Shown here: one piece after another, positions 46,834 to 56,695 of the stretch
How the letters are laid out: every line of letters begins with the position of its first letter
Position numbering within the stretch: position 1 is the stretch's first letter
DNA from: Anaerocolumna sp. AGMB13020
GTDB lineage: Bacteria > Bacillota > Clostridia > Lachnospirales > Lachnospiraceae
Direction: 5' to 3'
DNA: 64,000 nt
NCBI RefSeq assembly: GCF_033100115.1
Contig: NZ_CP136910.1
Location: 5,100,001 to 5,164,000, forward strand
Made by a program: the position numbers and the translations under genes
The notes under the pieces: generated by a model
What the model saw: only the letters and a program-made list of their open reading frames with translations
Told to the model about the DNA's origin: nothing
Databases searched by the model: none

Positions 46834-49236
46834 ATGGAGGATAGAAAGAAAGGGATAGGAAATATCCTTTATACAGTACTTATAGTAACCTTGATGTTTT
46901 TTACATTTTTAGCAGGACACATGCTATTGGGTGAAGATTTTACTTCTTTTTTTAAATGGTGGGCTGTACTCTTCCTGATCGGTATGGTTTTTCTGCCGAT
47001 GTCAGGAAAAGTATTTCGGGGATTTCACGATAATGGCTATTTGTTTTCAAAAACCATAGGAATTGCCTTAACAGGTTATCTTGTGTGGTTGTTGTCATCA
47101 CTAAGAATATTGAAATTTACTTCTGTAACCTGTGTTATAGTACTTATTATTCTTCTGGCAGTCAATGCAGTGATAATGTACAGAACGAGAAACAAGAAAA
47201 TAACCTTTGAGCCGGATATCGTTAAGTCCATCCTTTCAGAGGAATTACTGTTCCTGATTTTCTTTTTGCTCTGGACATATATCAGGGGATTTAAACCGGA
47301 AGCACATGGAACAGAAAAATTTATGGACTACGGTTTTATGGCCTCTATGATGAGGGCGGATTATATGCCCCCCAGTGATATGTGGTTTGCCGGCGGTACC
47401 ATCAATTACTATTATGTTGGCCAGTTTCTGGCAACTTTCCTTACAAAGCTATCTTTTGTAAGAGCAAATGAAGGCTACAATCTTATGTTAATGACCCTGG
47501 CAGCCTTTGGTTTCATGCTTCCATTCTCTATTGCATATAATATGACCCTCCATTATTTTAAGGACAAGCGCATAAAGGGCAGGAACAAGGCGCGTCTGGC
47601 AGGTATATTATCCGGAGCGGGCGTATCACTTGCAGGAAATATGCATTTTGTACTATTCTACTGGGTGGTCCCGGGAGTCCGTTCATTTTTTGGAATAACT
47701 GGAGATTTCAAGGACTATTGGTTTCCGAACTCCACCAGATACATTGGTTATAACCCAGATACCAACGATAAGACCATACATGAGTATCCAAGTTACTCTT
47801 TTATACTTGGAGATCTTCATGCGCATGTATTAAATATAATGTTCGTATTAACAGTAACGGCAATATTATTTGCCTGGCTGCTCAAAAGAAGGAGCCTGAA
47901 ACAGGAAGCGAAGGCAGGAAATAACAACAGAAACAGCAAAGAGAATTACCTGGCAATCTTCAAAGAGGTGATTAACCCTCATACCCTTTTAATCGGTTTC
48001 TTTATTGGTGTCTTTCATACTACAAATTTCTGGGACTATCCCATTTACTTTGTAGTAGCAGGAGCTGTTATCTTATTCTATAATCTGGATTATCATAACT
48101 TTAAGCTGAAAGCACTTTGGATTACAGCTCTTCAGGGAACAGCTATTATAATCTTATCCAAAATAACCGCTTTGCCCTTTACGTTGAATTTCGACCAGAT
48201 TTCCACGGAAATCAGCCTGGCTGAAACCCATACCCCCATTTATCAGCTACTTATACTCTGGGGTTTGCCGGCAGCTCTGATCATTGCATTGTTAATCGAG
48301 TTAATAATGGCAAACAACAGAAGACAGAAGCTTTTGCTGGAGGAAATATGCAAAGTAAACGGAACCTTAATACCAGATGACACAAGGGAGAAACAGCAGC
48401 TTCTTGCGAACTATACCGGTAATGAGAAAGAACAATATACCGGAATAAAAGCCTTCTTAAAAAACCTAACGATATCTGATTTATTTGGTATTACACTTGG
48501 ACTTTGTGCTATTGGCCTGGTTCTGATTCCTGAATTGATCTATGTAAGAGATATTTATACAGGGGATTATAAAAGAGCCAATACCATGTTTAAGTTAACC
48601 TATCAGGCATTTATCCTGTTCGGAACCTGCTCCGGTTTTATCTTTTCAAAATTTTTGCATAAACCTATCTTTACCTGGCAGAAGAAGTTTACCATCGTAA
48701 CCCTGGTCATGTTCCTATGTACCTTATGGTATAGTGAGGTATCCATAAAAGCCTGGTATGGCAATGTATTTGATACAGAAAAATATAAAGGCCTTGATGC
48801 CATTGCTTTTATGGAAGAAACGATGCCGGATGATTATGAGGCTGTTAAATGGCTCAATGAAAATGTTACAGGAACACCGGTGGTTTTAGAAGCAAATGGT
48901 GACAGTTATTCTGATAATGAACGGATATCCATGGCGACAGGTCTGCCAACGGTTTTAGGCTGGTATGTCCATGAATGGTTATGGAGAGGTGATACTTCCA
49001 TCCTGGAAGAAAGAATTGCCGATATTAAAACCTTATATACAACAGCAGATATTAATGAGGCAAAGCAGATCATCGACAAGTATAACATCGAATATATTTA
49101 TGTTGGAGAACTTGAGAAGGAAAAATTCCCTGAAATGAATCCTGAGCTTGTAAAGAGTCTTGGTGAACTGGTTATGGAATGGCCGGAAAGAGAGGATAAG
49201 CTTTATTACTCCTTCTTGATAAAAGTATCTGATTAA
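46834..49236 (+). CDS. DUF2298 (YYY-type) polytopic membrane protein
   Basis: Membrane protein of 800 residues with about 12-14 spans. It carries the DUF2298 hallmark segment GTINYYYVGQFLATFLTKLS near residue 190 and a soluble C-terminal part (about 665-800). DUF2298 proteins are predicted GT-C-like glycosyltransferases, but activity has rarely been shown. It follows glf and GT2 on the same strand, and I infer that the three make or attach a galactofuranose-containing surface glycan. GAGGAGCAGGTGTTAG precedes the ATG. Confidence 0.9.
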   Translation: MEDRKKGIGNILYTVLIVTLMFFTFLAGHMLLGEDFTSFFKWWAVLFLIGMVFLPMSGKVFRGFHDNGYLFSKTIGIALTGYLVWLLSSLRILKFTSVTCVIVLIILLAVNAVIMYRTRNKKITFEPDIVKSILSEELLFLIFFLLWTYIRGFKPEAHGTEKFMDYGFMASMMRADYMPPSDMWFAGGTINYYYVGQFLATFLTKLSFVRANEGYNLMLMTLAAFGFMLPFSIAYNMTLHYFKDKRIKGRNKARLAGILSGAGVSLAGNMHFVLFYWVVPGVRSFFGITGDFKDYWFPNSTRYIGYNPDTNDKTIHEYPSYSFILGDLHAHVLNIMFVLTVTAILFAWLLKRRSLKQEAKAGNNNRNSKENYLAIFKEVINPHTLLIGFFIGVFHTTNFWDYPIYFVVAGAVILFYNLDYHNFKLKALWITALQGTAIIILSKITALPFTLNFDQISTEISLAETHTPIYQLLILWGLPAALIIALLIELIMANNRRQKLLLEEICKVNGTLIPDDTREKQQLLANYTGNEKEQYTGIKAFLKNLTISDLFGITLGLCAIGLVLIPELIYVRDIYTGDYKRANTMFKLTYQAFILFGTCSGFIFSKFLHKPIFTWQKKFTIVTLVMFLCTLWYSEVSIKAWYGNVFDTEKYKGLDAIAFMEETMPDDYEAVKWLNENVTGTPVVLEANGDSYSDNERISMATGLPTVLGWYVHEWLWRGDTSILEERIADIKTLYTTADINEAKQIIDKYNIEYIYVGELEKEKFPEMNPELVKSLGELVMEWPEREDKLYYSFLIKVSD

Positions 49237-49270
49237 TCTGGTCAAAGCAGAAAAATCAATCCTATGCAAA

Positions 49271-49307
49271 TTAAGAGTGGAAATTAGAAATCAATTTCCA
49301 CTCTTAA
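49271..49307. terminator. Palindromic hairpin after the glycan operon
   Basis: A perfect 15-bp stem (49271-49285 with 49293-49307) around a 7-base loop. No T-run follows on the plus strand, so termination is likely but not certain. Confidence 0.6.
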
Positions 49308-49433
49308 ATAAACTTTAAGGTTAAATGTCGGTTACATTGAAGGAAGTCATCCTAAATTTCATATCTGTACAGTACTGCGGGAAGATTCAAACTTCGTTCT
49401 ATAGGAATCTAAGTGGACCAAAGACATTTCATA

Positions 49434-49659
49434 CGATTTCAGGCTAATTGCACAAAGGAGAAAGAACGAATGCGCCTATGAAAAGGTATTAGAAGTCCTT
49501 TTCTCTGAAGGTTTTGTGCTATAATCTAAAACAGATTGTCTGAGCGTAGCGAGTTATCTGTTTTAGATTATGACCAGCACAAAACCTTCAGAGAATTAGG
49601 ACTTCTTATGCCTTAGAATTGAAGCATGAGTTCTTTCTCCTTTGTGCAATTAGCCGTCC
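49434..49659 (+). repeat. Long hairpin-forming interspersed repeat (element 2)
   Basis: The whole 226-bp segment folds on itself: outer arms from 49442 to about 49467 pair with about 49630-49655, inner arms from about 49484 to 49536 pair with 49556-49614, with a 19-base loop at 49537-49555. It has no ORF. Its edges (CGATTTCAGGC on the left, GCCGTCC on the right) and inner blocks match the shorter element at 40363-40453 in inverse orientation. The compact palindromic form and lack of genes resemble a MITE or a REP-like element; no clear target-site duplication is seen. Confidence 0.88.
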
Positions 49660-49764
49660 ACTCACTAAAAACTCACCCGTGCCATAAATATAAACATAAT
49701 TATAAAATTCAAATAAGTGTCAAATTCACAAAATTCTTTTAAAATCCTATAGCCAAAAATTACC

Positions 49765-49794
49765 TGAGTATTTCTATTTTTTCGGAACATAATA
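49765..49794 (+). promoter_or_regulatory. Sigma-G-like promoter of the SASP gene
   Basis: TGAGTA (49765-49770) and CATAATA (49788-49794) are separated by 17 bp, close to the forespore sigma-G consensus and appropriate for a small acid-soluble spore protein. Confidence 0.75.
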
Positions 49795-49872
49795 TTAGTG
49801 TAACAAACAACAACAAAGAATTATCTGATGCCCAAAGGGCAGGACAGATAAGAGAAAATGGAGGAGTTTATT

Positions 49873-50073
49873 ATGTCAAGAAACAGAGCAGAAGTGCCTC
49901 AGGCAAAAGAAGCTTTAGACAGATTTAAGTATGAAGTTGCAAACGAAATCGGCGTACCTTTAAAACAAGGTTACAATGGAGATTTAACTTCCTACCAGAA
50001 CGGTAGCGTTGGTGGTATGATGGTTAAAAAGATGATAGCCGAACAGGAAAAGAAAATGTCTGGCCAGCAGTAA
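49873..50073 (+). CDS. Alpha/beta-type small acid-soluble spore protein
   Basis: DNA-binding spore protein of 66 residues that saturates and protects forespore DNA. Conserved features include the EVANEIGVPL segment, with the E-I site cut by the Gpr germination protease, and GYNGDLTSYQNGSVGGMMVKKMI. The ATG at 49873 follows GGAGG; the ATG at 49858 overlaps that site. It has a sigma-G-like promoter upstream and a strong terminator downstream. Confidence 0.96.
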   Translation: MSRNRAEVPQAKEALDRFKYEVANEIGVPLKQGYNGDLTSYQNGSVGGMMVKKMIAEQEKKMSGQQ

Positions 50074-50090
50074 TATAGAAGAGATTGAAG

Positions 50091-50152
50091 GAAGGGTCAG
50101 TAGTTATAATATAACAAAGGGTTATATTATAACTACAACCCTTCTTTCTTTT
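50091..50152 (+). terminator. Terminator after the SASP gene
   Basis: A long stem (GAAGGGT...ACCCTTC outer, GTAGTTATAATATAAC with its complement inner) spanning 50091-50144 is followed by TTTCTTTT. Confidence 0.92.
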
Positions 50153-50234
50153 ATTGATTATTTCAGGAAATTAAGGTAGAATAATAAGAGCATCCTTACT
50201 CACTAGGAAACTTGTACTAGGGGGTAAAATTGGG

Positions 50235-50262
50235 TTGACAAAAGAAGATAATAATATACAAT
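50235..50262 (+). promoter_or_regulatory. rsmD-coaD operon promoter
   Basis: TTGACA (50235-50240) and TACAAT (50257-50262) are separated by 16 bp, about 70 bases before rsmD. Confidence 0.7.
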
Positions 50263-50329
50263 AATAATAGATATTTTAATGAATTGCAGCGCTATTTCGC
50301 TGTTATTTATGTTTACAGGAGTAATTTAT

Positions 50330-50884
50330 ATGAGAGTTATAGCAGGCAAAGCCAAGAGAATAATGCTACAGACCATTGAAGGTCTTGAGACAAGACCAAC
50401 AACAGATCGGATAAAGGAGACTCTGTTTAACATGGTGAACAATAGGTTGGCAGACTGCGATTTTCTGGATTTATTCAGCGGCAGCGGAGCCATTGGCATC
50501 GAAGCTTTAAGCAGGGGCGCAGCTTCCGCTGTTTTTGTTGAAAATAATAAAAGTGCTATGGACTGCATCAAACGTAATCTTATTGCGACAAAACTATCGG
50601 ATAAAGGCCAGCAGCTATTAATGGATGCGGTTTCTGCAATCAGAGCGTTGGAAGTGCAGGGGAAAGTATTTGATATCATTTTCATGGATCCGCCCTACGA
50701 TCATTTGCTGGAGAAACAGGTGCTCACTGCTCTCATGAATTCAGGTATTGTTTACTGTGATACTTTGATTATCGTAGAAGCTTCCAGGGAGACAAGCTTT
50801 GATTATATGGAAGATACTCCTTTTCAAATCACAAAAGAGAAAATGTATAAGACAAACAAACATGTTTTTATAGAGATGAAATAG
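50330..50884 (+). CDS. rsmD: 16S rRNA (guanine966-N2)-methyltransferase RsmD
   Basis: SAM-dependent methyltransferase of 184 residues that modifies G966 of 16S rRNA. It starts [10 protein letters not shown], has the SAM-binding motif [16 protein letters not shown] and the catalytic DPPY motif ([10 protein letters not shown]). The ATG at 50330 follows CAGGAG; the longer frame from 50279 lacks a binding site. It is followed by coaD after 56 bases, the usual Firmicute pair. Confidence 0.95.
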   Translation: MRVIAGKAKRIMLQTIEGLETRPTTDRIKETLFNMVNNRLADCDFLDLFSGSGAIGIEALSRGAASAVFVENNKSAMDCIKRNLIATKLSDKGQQLLMDAVSAIRALEVQGKVFDIIFMDPPYDHLLEKQVLTALMNSGIVYCDTLIIVEASRETSFDYMEDTPFQITKEKMYKTNKHVFIEMK

Positions 50885-50940
50885 CCCTTAAAGGACATTC
50901 GAAAGAAAATCAGGCAGTACAGTTAAGAAAAGAGGATATT

Positions 50941-51432
50941 ATGAGAATTGGGATCTATCCGGGAAGTTTTGATCCGGTTACCTTTGGACACCTTGACATC
51001 ATTAGACGCGCATCAAAATTAGTGGATCTCTTAATTATCGGTGTATTAACAAATAGCAGTAAAAGCCCTTTATTTACAACTGAGGAACGTATTGAATTCC
51101 TTAAAATAACAACAAAGGATATCAGCAATGTTCAGATTGAAGGATATATGGGACTGTTAGTAGATTATGCTAATGAGAAAAAAGCTGAAGTAATATTCAG
51201 AGGTTTAAGGGCAGTAACGGATTTTGAGTATGAACTGCAGTTGGCACAGACAAACCATATATTGAACCCCAAAGTTGATACGGTATTTCTGACTACCAGT
51301 GTAGAGTATGCCTATTTGAGTTCCAGTACGGTTAAGGAAATTGCCAGATACGGCGGTAATATCGAGAAGTTTGTTCCAGCTCCCATTGCTTTGGCAATTA
51401 ATGATAAATATCAAGAGTTAAGGAGAATTTAG
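50941..51432 (+). CDS. coaD: Phosphopantetheine adenylyltransferase
   Basis: Enzyme of 163 residues that makes dephospho-CoA from 4'-phosphopantetheine and ATP, the fourth step of CoA synthesis. Signature motifs are [16 protein letters not shown] at the N-terminus and [13 protein letters not shown] near the C-terminus. Length is typical. Its stop is two bases before the start of the coiled-coil protein gene. Confidence 0.97.
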   Translation: MRIGIYPGSFDPVTFGHLDIIRRASKLVDLLIIGVLTNSSKSPLFTTEERIEFLKITTKDISNVQIEGYMGLLVDYANEKKAEVIFRGLRAVTDFEYELQLAQTNHILNPKVDTVFLTTSVEYAYLSSSTVKEIARYGGNIEKFVPAPIALAINDKYQELRRI

Positions 51433-51433
51433 T

Positions 51434-52099
51434 ATGGGTGCCAGCAGAATAGAACAATTAATTGAAGATATCTATGAATTTGTGGAAAGCTGTAGAATGC
51501 AGCCCCTTTCATCCACAAAAGTAATAGTTCCCAAAGATGAGCTATATGATTTGTTGGATGAGTTACGCTTAAGGACACCGGATGAGATTAAGCGCTACCA
51601 GAAAATCATAGCAAACAGAGATGCAATCATCGCTGATGCAGAAGAAAAAGCAGCAGCTATACTTGCGGAGGCCGGAGAAAGAGCCAATGCGCTGCTGGAT
51701 GAAAGTGAAATAATGCAGCAGGCATATTATCAGGCTGATTCTCTTGTAAAAAATGCATCGGAAGAAGGCAGCCGTATAATAAATGAAGCGAATGAAGATG
51801 CAATTCAGATACGGCAGGGAGCACTTGCCTATACTGCTGACATGCTTACAGATGCAGAAGCGGCTATTCAGAATGCCTATGAAAGCAGTAGAACAAAATA
51901 CGAGAATCTCTTAAATGCTTTAAGAGGAAATCTTGATATCCTTGCCAGCAACAAAAGAGAACTGGTCAGTGAGCCCTCTCCTCAGGAGACAGCCTATAGG
52001 CAGGAAGCAGCACAGACCAGGGAAAACGCGGAACAAGTTGATTATGATGATGACTATGAATTTGACGAAAATACCTTTCTAAAAGGCATTGACGAATAA
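51434..52099 (+). CDS. Coiled-coil protein downstream of coaD (function unknown)
   Basis: Protein of 221 residues with a long, Ala/Glu-rich coiled coil (about 55-165) reminiscent of ATPase stalk subunits or DivIVA-like proteins, and an acidic C-terminus (DYDDDYEFDE). The N-terminal IEQLIEDIYEFVESCRMQPLSSTKVIVPKDELYDLLDELR may be a small globular head. Similar proteins are often labelled as ATPase subunit H-like, without functional proof. AGGAG precedes the ATG, and it is tightly coupled to coaD. Confidence 0.85.
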   Translation: MGASRIEQLIEDIYEFVESCRMQPLSSTKVIVPKDELYDLLDELRLRTPDEIKRYQKIIANRDAIIADAEEKAAAILAEAGERANALLDESEIMQQAYYQADSLVKNASEEGSRIINEANEDAIQIRQGALAYTADMLTDAEAAIQNAYESSRTKYENLLNALRGNLDILASNKRELVSEPSPQETAYRQEAAQTRENAEQVDYDDDYEFDENTFLKGIDE

Positions 52100-52132
52100 T
52101 TTAATCAAAGTTGCTATCAGCAGTCTGTGTTA

Positions 52133-53095
52133 TTAAGAAAGTTGTACATAAAGGATTGCCATAAATAAAGCGATGAACATATGCAGCACCTTTTGAATAA
52201 AATATGTACGAATGGATAGCCTTGTATTACTGATAACACTGTTGGTTTGCGCCAGACCGGACAAACCGCCGAAGGCAGTTATCATGGTAATCAGGGCTAT
52301 TTTCAGGTCCATTGACAGGGGGGCAGTACTTAATTTATTTATACCAGTAGTGATTTCCAGAAATCCTAATAAAACCAGTTTAAATGGGCTGCTGCCGGTA
52401 AGAGTATCCGTAATTATCTGAGCGGCAATAGAAAACAGGATAACATAACCTCCGACTCGGGTTATAATATCAAAGGCATCCATAATACTATTGTCCAGTT
52501 TTTTCATATCAAATTGGTTACTGCTCTTTGATACGACAGTGCTATCCATGCTTAAGGTCGATATGGATCGATGCAAGAAGGGAAGATGCTGCCAGAGCAT
52601 AGTAGCAATCAGTGCGGAGGAATAGAGAATCAGCAATAGGATAAAGCGGATTTCTGGTTTATTAAGCTGTGACAGGGAAATATAACTCATAATAAACATC
52701 GGACTTGCATTGTTGCATAAGCCCAAAAGGTACTGGCCTTCGTTTTCGCTGAGTTCTCCTCTCTCAAGCATATCTGCCGTGGTCTTGGCTCCAACTGGTA
52801 TTCCGGATAAAAAACCAATCAGTACCGGATAACATCCGTTTTCCGTAACCTTAAAGATCCGATGGAATACAGGATATAAGATACGGCTTAAGGGCACTGT
52901 GATTCTCATTCGGACAATCAGGTTGGATAATATCATAAATGGCAGCAATGTGGGAAGCAGCGTGTTAAACCAGAGCATAAGTCCTTTTTTTGCCCCTAGA
53001 TAAGAGGAAGAGGGAAATATAAGGAGGAAAGCAAGAAATACTAAAATTCCGGCTTTCGGTAAATTTCTTTTAATATAATTTTTCCTTGCGTTCAT
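52133..53095 (-). CDS. ylbJ: Sporulation integral membrane protein YlbJ
   Basis: Membrane protein of 320 residues with about eight spans and the nucleoside-recognition/YlbJ pattern (GLMLWFNTLLPTLLPFMILSN, GFLSGIPVGAKTTADM, LCNNASPMFI). YlbJ is required for spore formation and has been linked to dipicolinate export in Bacillus relatives. It is convergent with the rsmD-coaD operon. The start at 53095 has no strong ribosome binding site, so a slightly different start is possible. Confidence 0.9.
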   Translation of the reverse strand: MNARKNYIKRNLPKAGILVFLAFLLIFPSSSYLGAKKGLMLWFNTLLPTLLPFMILSNLIVRMRITVPLSRILYPVFHRIFKVTENGCYPVLIGFLSGIPVGAKTTADMLERGELSENEGQYLLGLCNNASPMFIMSYISLSQLNKPEIRFILLLILYSSALIATMLWQHLPFLHRSISTLSMDSTVVSKSSNQFDMKKLDNSIMDAFDIITRVGGYVILFSIAAQIITDTLTGSSPFKLVLLGFLEITTGINKLSTAPLSMDLKIALITMITAFGGLSGLAQTNSVISNTRLSIRTYFIQKVLHMFIALFMAILYVQLS

Positions 53096-53427
53096 TTAGA
53101 TTATGTTAGATTAAGATCTAGCCTTTCCTTCAAGTGTTATTATAATCTATTTGACATGCAGTAGGTATATGCCATGAATTAAATTTCATCTGTAAAAAAA
53201 GGTATTATTTACCTTGGATTCTATGTTATAATAGAGGGCGGAAAAACTTATGGGCATAGCAATGCTAATCCTATTGTGTAATATGTGGTAAGATTCATGT
53301 GAATGATAAAAAGAGTATATTTGGTGGGTACAAAGACCAAATGAATGGTGTGAAAGAGAAGAAATACATGCAAAAATATATGACTGCGGCTCAAGCCTGC
53401 AGGGAAAAGAAAGGTATGGTTATTAAT
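53096..53427. other. Divergent region between ylbJ and pepF
   Basis: A TATAAT box at 53227-53232 facing pepF, without a good -35, is the only promoter-like signal. The pepF frame is open from 53299, but the N-terminal extension has no ribosome binding site and would make the protein unusually long. Confidence 0.45.
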
Positions 53428-55233
53428 ATGGCACAAGCGAAACTCAAAAAACGAAGTGAAATCCAACAAGCGGATAAATGGGCAATTGAAGATCTTTTTG
53501 AAAAAGATGAGTTATGGAAAAAGGAATATAATGAAACAAAAGAAGAAGTGGAAAAAATAAAAGCTTATCAGGGCAAACTGTTGCAGTCCGGGAAACAGCT
53601 GCATGAATTTTTGAAGCTCCAGGATGAGATATCCTACCACCTTGAGAGGGTTTATGTATATGCCAACCAGAAATACCATGAAGATACAGGGAATGCTCTA
53701 TACCAGGGATTCGCTGATCAGGCAGGAAATCTGGCTGTCGCTTTTGATTCTGCAACCTCCTTTGCCAATGCAGAAATCTTATCTATACCTGAGGAGATTC
53801 TTGAGAACTTTCTAAAGAATACACCGGATTTATCTCAGTACAGATTTGCATTAAATGAGATAATTCGAAATAAACCTCATACACTTAGCGGTGAGATGGA
53901 AGAACTCCTGGCAGAAGCTGGGGACATGGCTTCTTCACCTCAGACAATTTTCTCAATGTTTAATAATGCGGATATTAAGTTCCCGTCAATAGAAGATGAG
54001 GAAGGAAATCAGGTGGAAATTACTCACGGCAGATTTATTGCATTTCTGGAGAGTGCTGACCCGAGAGTAAGAAGGGATGCCTTTAAAAATCTTTATGCTA
54101 CCTATATGAAGAATAAGAATACCCTTGCAGCAATATACAGTGCAAATGTTAAGAAAGATGCTTTCTTTGCAAAAGCCAGAAAATTTCCTTCTGCGATGGC
54201 GATGAAGCTGTATGGAAGTAATATACCGGCAGAAGTGTATAAGAATCTGATAGAATCCGTACATGAAAAAATGCCTCTTATGCACCGTTATGTAGCTTTA
54301 AGAAAGAAACTGATGGGTGTTAAAGAATTGCATATGTATGACTTGTATACACCCATCATTAAAGATGTGGATACCAAATACAGCTTTGAGGAAGCGAAAG
54401 AGCTGGTTGTTAATGGCCTTGAACCCTTAGGCGAGCGTTACAGAAAAGTTCTGTTGGAAGGATTTAATGACAGATGGATCGATATCTATGAGAACGAAGG
54501 AAAAAGAAGCGGTGCTTATTCCTGGGGTGCCTATGGAACACACCCCTATGTTCTATTGAATTATAACGGAAGCCTTGACAATGTATTTACCTTAGCTCAT
54601 GAAATGGGGCATGCCCTTCACAGCTACTTCTCTGATAATGCCCAGCCTATTACTTATGCCGGTTATAAGATCTTTGTAGCAGAGGTTGCATCTACCTGTA
54701 ATGAAGCGCTTCTGATGGAATATCTGCTATCAAAAACAGAGGATAAGAAGCAGAAGGCTTACCTTATCAATCATTTCCTGGAACAGTTCCGTACAACGTT
54801 GTACCGACAGACTATGTTTGCGGAGTTTGAGATGCTGGTTCATGAGAAAGCTTTAAAAGGGGAAGCATTAACGGCGGAGAATTTAAGCGCCCAGTACAAG
54901 GAGCTTGTAAGTCTTTATTATGGCAAGGATATTGTGGTAGATGACGAAATTGCTTATGAGTGGGCAAGAATACCGCATTTTTATACGGCTTTTTATGTGT
55001 ATCAGTATGCAACAGGTTATTCTGCAGCAATAGCTCTTTCCAGAAAAATATTGAAGGAAGGCGGCAAAGCAGTCGAGGACTATATCGGCAAGTTCCTTCA
55101 GGGAGGAAGTTCCGATTATCCAATCGAGCTGTTAAAGAAGGCTGGTGTGGATATGAGCAGCCGAGAGCCGGTTATACAGGCACTTAATCTATTTGAAGAA
55201 TTACTGGATGCAATGGAGAAGTTAGTGGATTAA
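53428..55233 (+). CDS. pepF: Oligoendopeptidase F (M3 family)
   Basis: Cytoplasmic zinc endopeptidase of 601 residues that cuts short peptides. The metal site is H391-E-M-G-H395 (LAHEMGHALHSY), with a downstream glutamate in EVASTCNEAL. The start at 53428 (MAQAKLKKRSEI) gives the usual length for PepF; GAAAGG lies 14 bases upstream, somewhat distant. It is convergent with tmcAL, sharing a terminator. Confidence 0.94.
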   Translation: MAQAKLKKRSEIQQADKWAIEDLFEKDELWKKEYNETKEEVEKIKAYQGKLLQSGKQLHEFLKLQDEISYHLERVYVYANQKYHEDTGNALYQGFADQAGNLAVAFDSATSFANAEILSIPEEILENFLKNTPDLSQYRFALNEIIRNKPHTLSGEMEELLAEAGDMASSPQTIFSMFNNADIKFPSIEDEEGNQVEITHGRFIAFLESADPRVRRDAFKNLYATYMKNKNTLAAIYSANVKKDAFFAKARKFPSAMAMKLYGSNIPAEVYKNLIESVHEKMPLMHRYVALRKKLMGVKELHMYDLYTPIIKDVDTKYSFEEAKELVVNGLEPLGERYRKVLLEGFNDRWIDIYENEGKRSGAYSWGAYGTHPYVLLNYNGSLDNVFTLAHEMGHALHSYFSDNAQPITYAGYKIFVAEVASTCNEALLMEYLLSKTEDKKQKAYLINHFLEQFRTTLYRQTMFAEFEMLVHEKALKGEALTAENLSAQYKELVSLYYGKDIVVDDEIAYEWARIPHFYTAFYVYQYATGYSAAIALSRKILKEGGKAVEDYIGKFLQGGSSDYPIELLKKAGVDMSSREPVIQALNLFEELLDAMEKLVD

Positions 55234-55243
55234 TCAAATACAG

Positions 55244-55285
55244 GGAATCATATTGCAGGAAGTTAATCCTGTAATATGATTCCTT
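55244..55285. terminator. Shared terminator overlapping the 3' end of tmcAL
   Basis: A 16-bp stem (55244-55259 with 55268-55283, one G-U) between pepF and tmcAL. The last codons and stop of tmcAL (ends at 55263) lie in the loop and one arm, so the hairpin is part of coding sequence on the minus strand. Confidence 0.85.
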
Positions 55286-56507
55286 GTTTGTATTCACTCT
55301 TTGGTAATATACCAAATTTATGATAAATTACTTCATTATACAAGGCTGCTGCAAATAAATCTTCCTTAAACATTTTCTGTCCAGTCTCCTTTAGCTTATC
55401 AGCAGCTCCACCAACCTTTGTAATAAGAGGAAGATTACTTTTCTTAGCCATGGCACGCAGGAGAGGAGAAGAACTTTTCCTGATGCCAAGAATTCTGGCG
55501 TATTGGGCATAACCTTCTGCTTTGTACAGTTTCATGGTGTCCTCTGTTATATTAAGCATTATATGCAGCAGGGAGCGGTTAATTCTGGTGAGTGTCCACT
55601 GTCTGGATTTCATCTCCCTGGCAGCATCCAGAAAAGTCAGACCGGGTCTTAATATACCGGCAATTCGGTTAGCCAGGTCAGGTGTGACATCCAGATACTT
55701 CGTCAAGGATTGCTTGCTTTCTGCCATTAGTTTGTATTGGAGCAAAAGGGAAAAGTCGTCTTCTGTCACTGGCCAGGTTATTTCATAGGAGTTCTTTAAG
55801 TAAGGGTAGGCCTCTGAAGGAATATGCTGCATTAATGCAGACAGTCCAATACCATCTTTTAAGGCCTTTCTGATAGCAGTAGCACTGCTGATAACGGAAT
55901 CCTTCCCTTCATTGAGATCCTCCTTGTGATAACCGGCAAAAACCCGTTTGATTGTATAGGGGGTAATGGGACTTTGCAGGGTGTGCAGGGCTCTAATGTA
56001 TTCCATGCCTAATATATTATTCGGTGAGGCCAGGAAAGAGGCATCCGAGTCGGACAGAAAGGGTGCAAGTGCTTCCATTCTGGCTTGAGGAAAAGTCTTA
56101 CCATCTTTTAAGGCTTCGTTAAGCTTTGACTTAAACAATGGAGGTTCTGTCTCAAGTATTTTAGAGGCCTCCTCCAAAAGGCTGATACTTCCGCACTCAC
56201 TGCCAAAACACAGGGAATCTACAACACCTATACCGTTTAGCAGAGATACAGCCCCCATGGAAAAATACTCTGCACTGCTGCTGGCAAAGGATACAGGCAA
56301 TTCCAGAACCAGATCTGCTCCGCAAGCCAGGGCCATTTGTGTTCGGGTGTATTTATCCAGAAAAGCCGGTGCTCCTCTTTGCACATAATTTCCGCTCATG
56401 ACCACGACACAGTAGTCAGCACCGGTTTCCTTTCTGGCTTCTTTTATATGATAATAATGCCCGTTATGGAAGGGATTATATTCGGTAATTAAACCAACAA
56501 CTTTCAT
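55263..56507 (-). CDS. tmcAL: tRNA(Met) cytidine acetate ligase TmcAL (YlbM)
   Basis: Enzyme of 414 residues that uses acetate and ATP to form N4-acetylcytidine at the wobble position of elongator tRNA-Met. The nucleotidyltransferase-like motif EYNPFHNGHYYHI is at the N-terminus, and MSGNYVQRGAPAFLDKYTR and FGSECG segments are typical of the family. The gene order near ylbJ resembles that of Bacillus. Its 3' end is embedded in the shared terminator. Confidence 0.94.
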   Translation of the reverse strand: MKVVGLITEYNPFHNGHYYHIKEARKETGADYCVVVMSGNYVQRGAPAFLDKYTRTQMALACGADLVLELPVSFASSSAEYFSMGAVSLLNGIGVVDSLCFGSECGSISLLEEASKILETEPPLFKSKLNEALKDGKTFPQARMEALAPFLSDSDASFLASPNNILGMEYIRALHTLQSPITPYTIKRVFAGYHKEDLNEGKDSVISSATAIRKALKDGIGLSALMQHIPSEAYPYLKNSYEITWPVTEDDFSLLLQYKLMAESKQSLTKYLDVTPDLANRIAGILRPGLTFLDAAREMKSRQWTLTRINRSLLHIMLNITEDTMKLYKAEGYAQYARILGIRKSSSPLLRAMAKKSNLPLITKVGGAADKLKETGQKMFKEDLFAAALYNEVIYHKFGILPKSEYKQGIILQD

Positions 56508-56695
56508 GTAGACCTCATACTTTCGCTTTTTATATATCTACTATAGTTGAAAAAAGGCTTTATGTAAAGGGATATAAACCAGGTACCACGAAGTGCTCCC
56601 AGACAACCAGAATTTAACAAAATTTTCAAAAAATGATGCGAAACCATGGAGTAGTTGGTATAATAAGTATGGAAAATAGTAAACTGGGGGGTAAT

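Noticed and set aside
49434..49659. Insertion sequence
   Set aside because: It has palindromic ends but no transposase ORF and no evident target-site duplication, so it is listed as a nonautonomous repeat.
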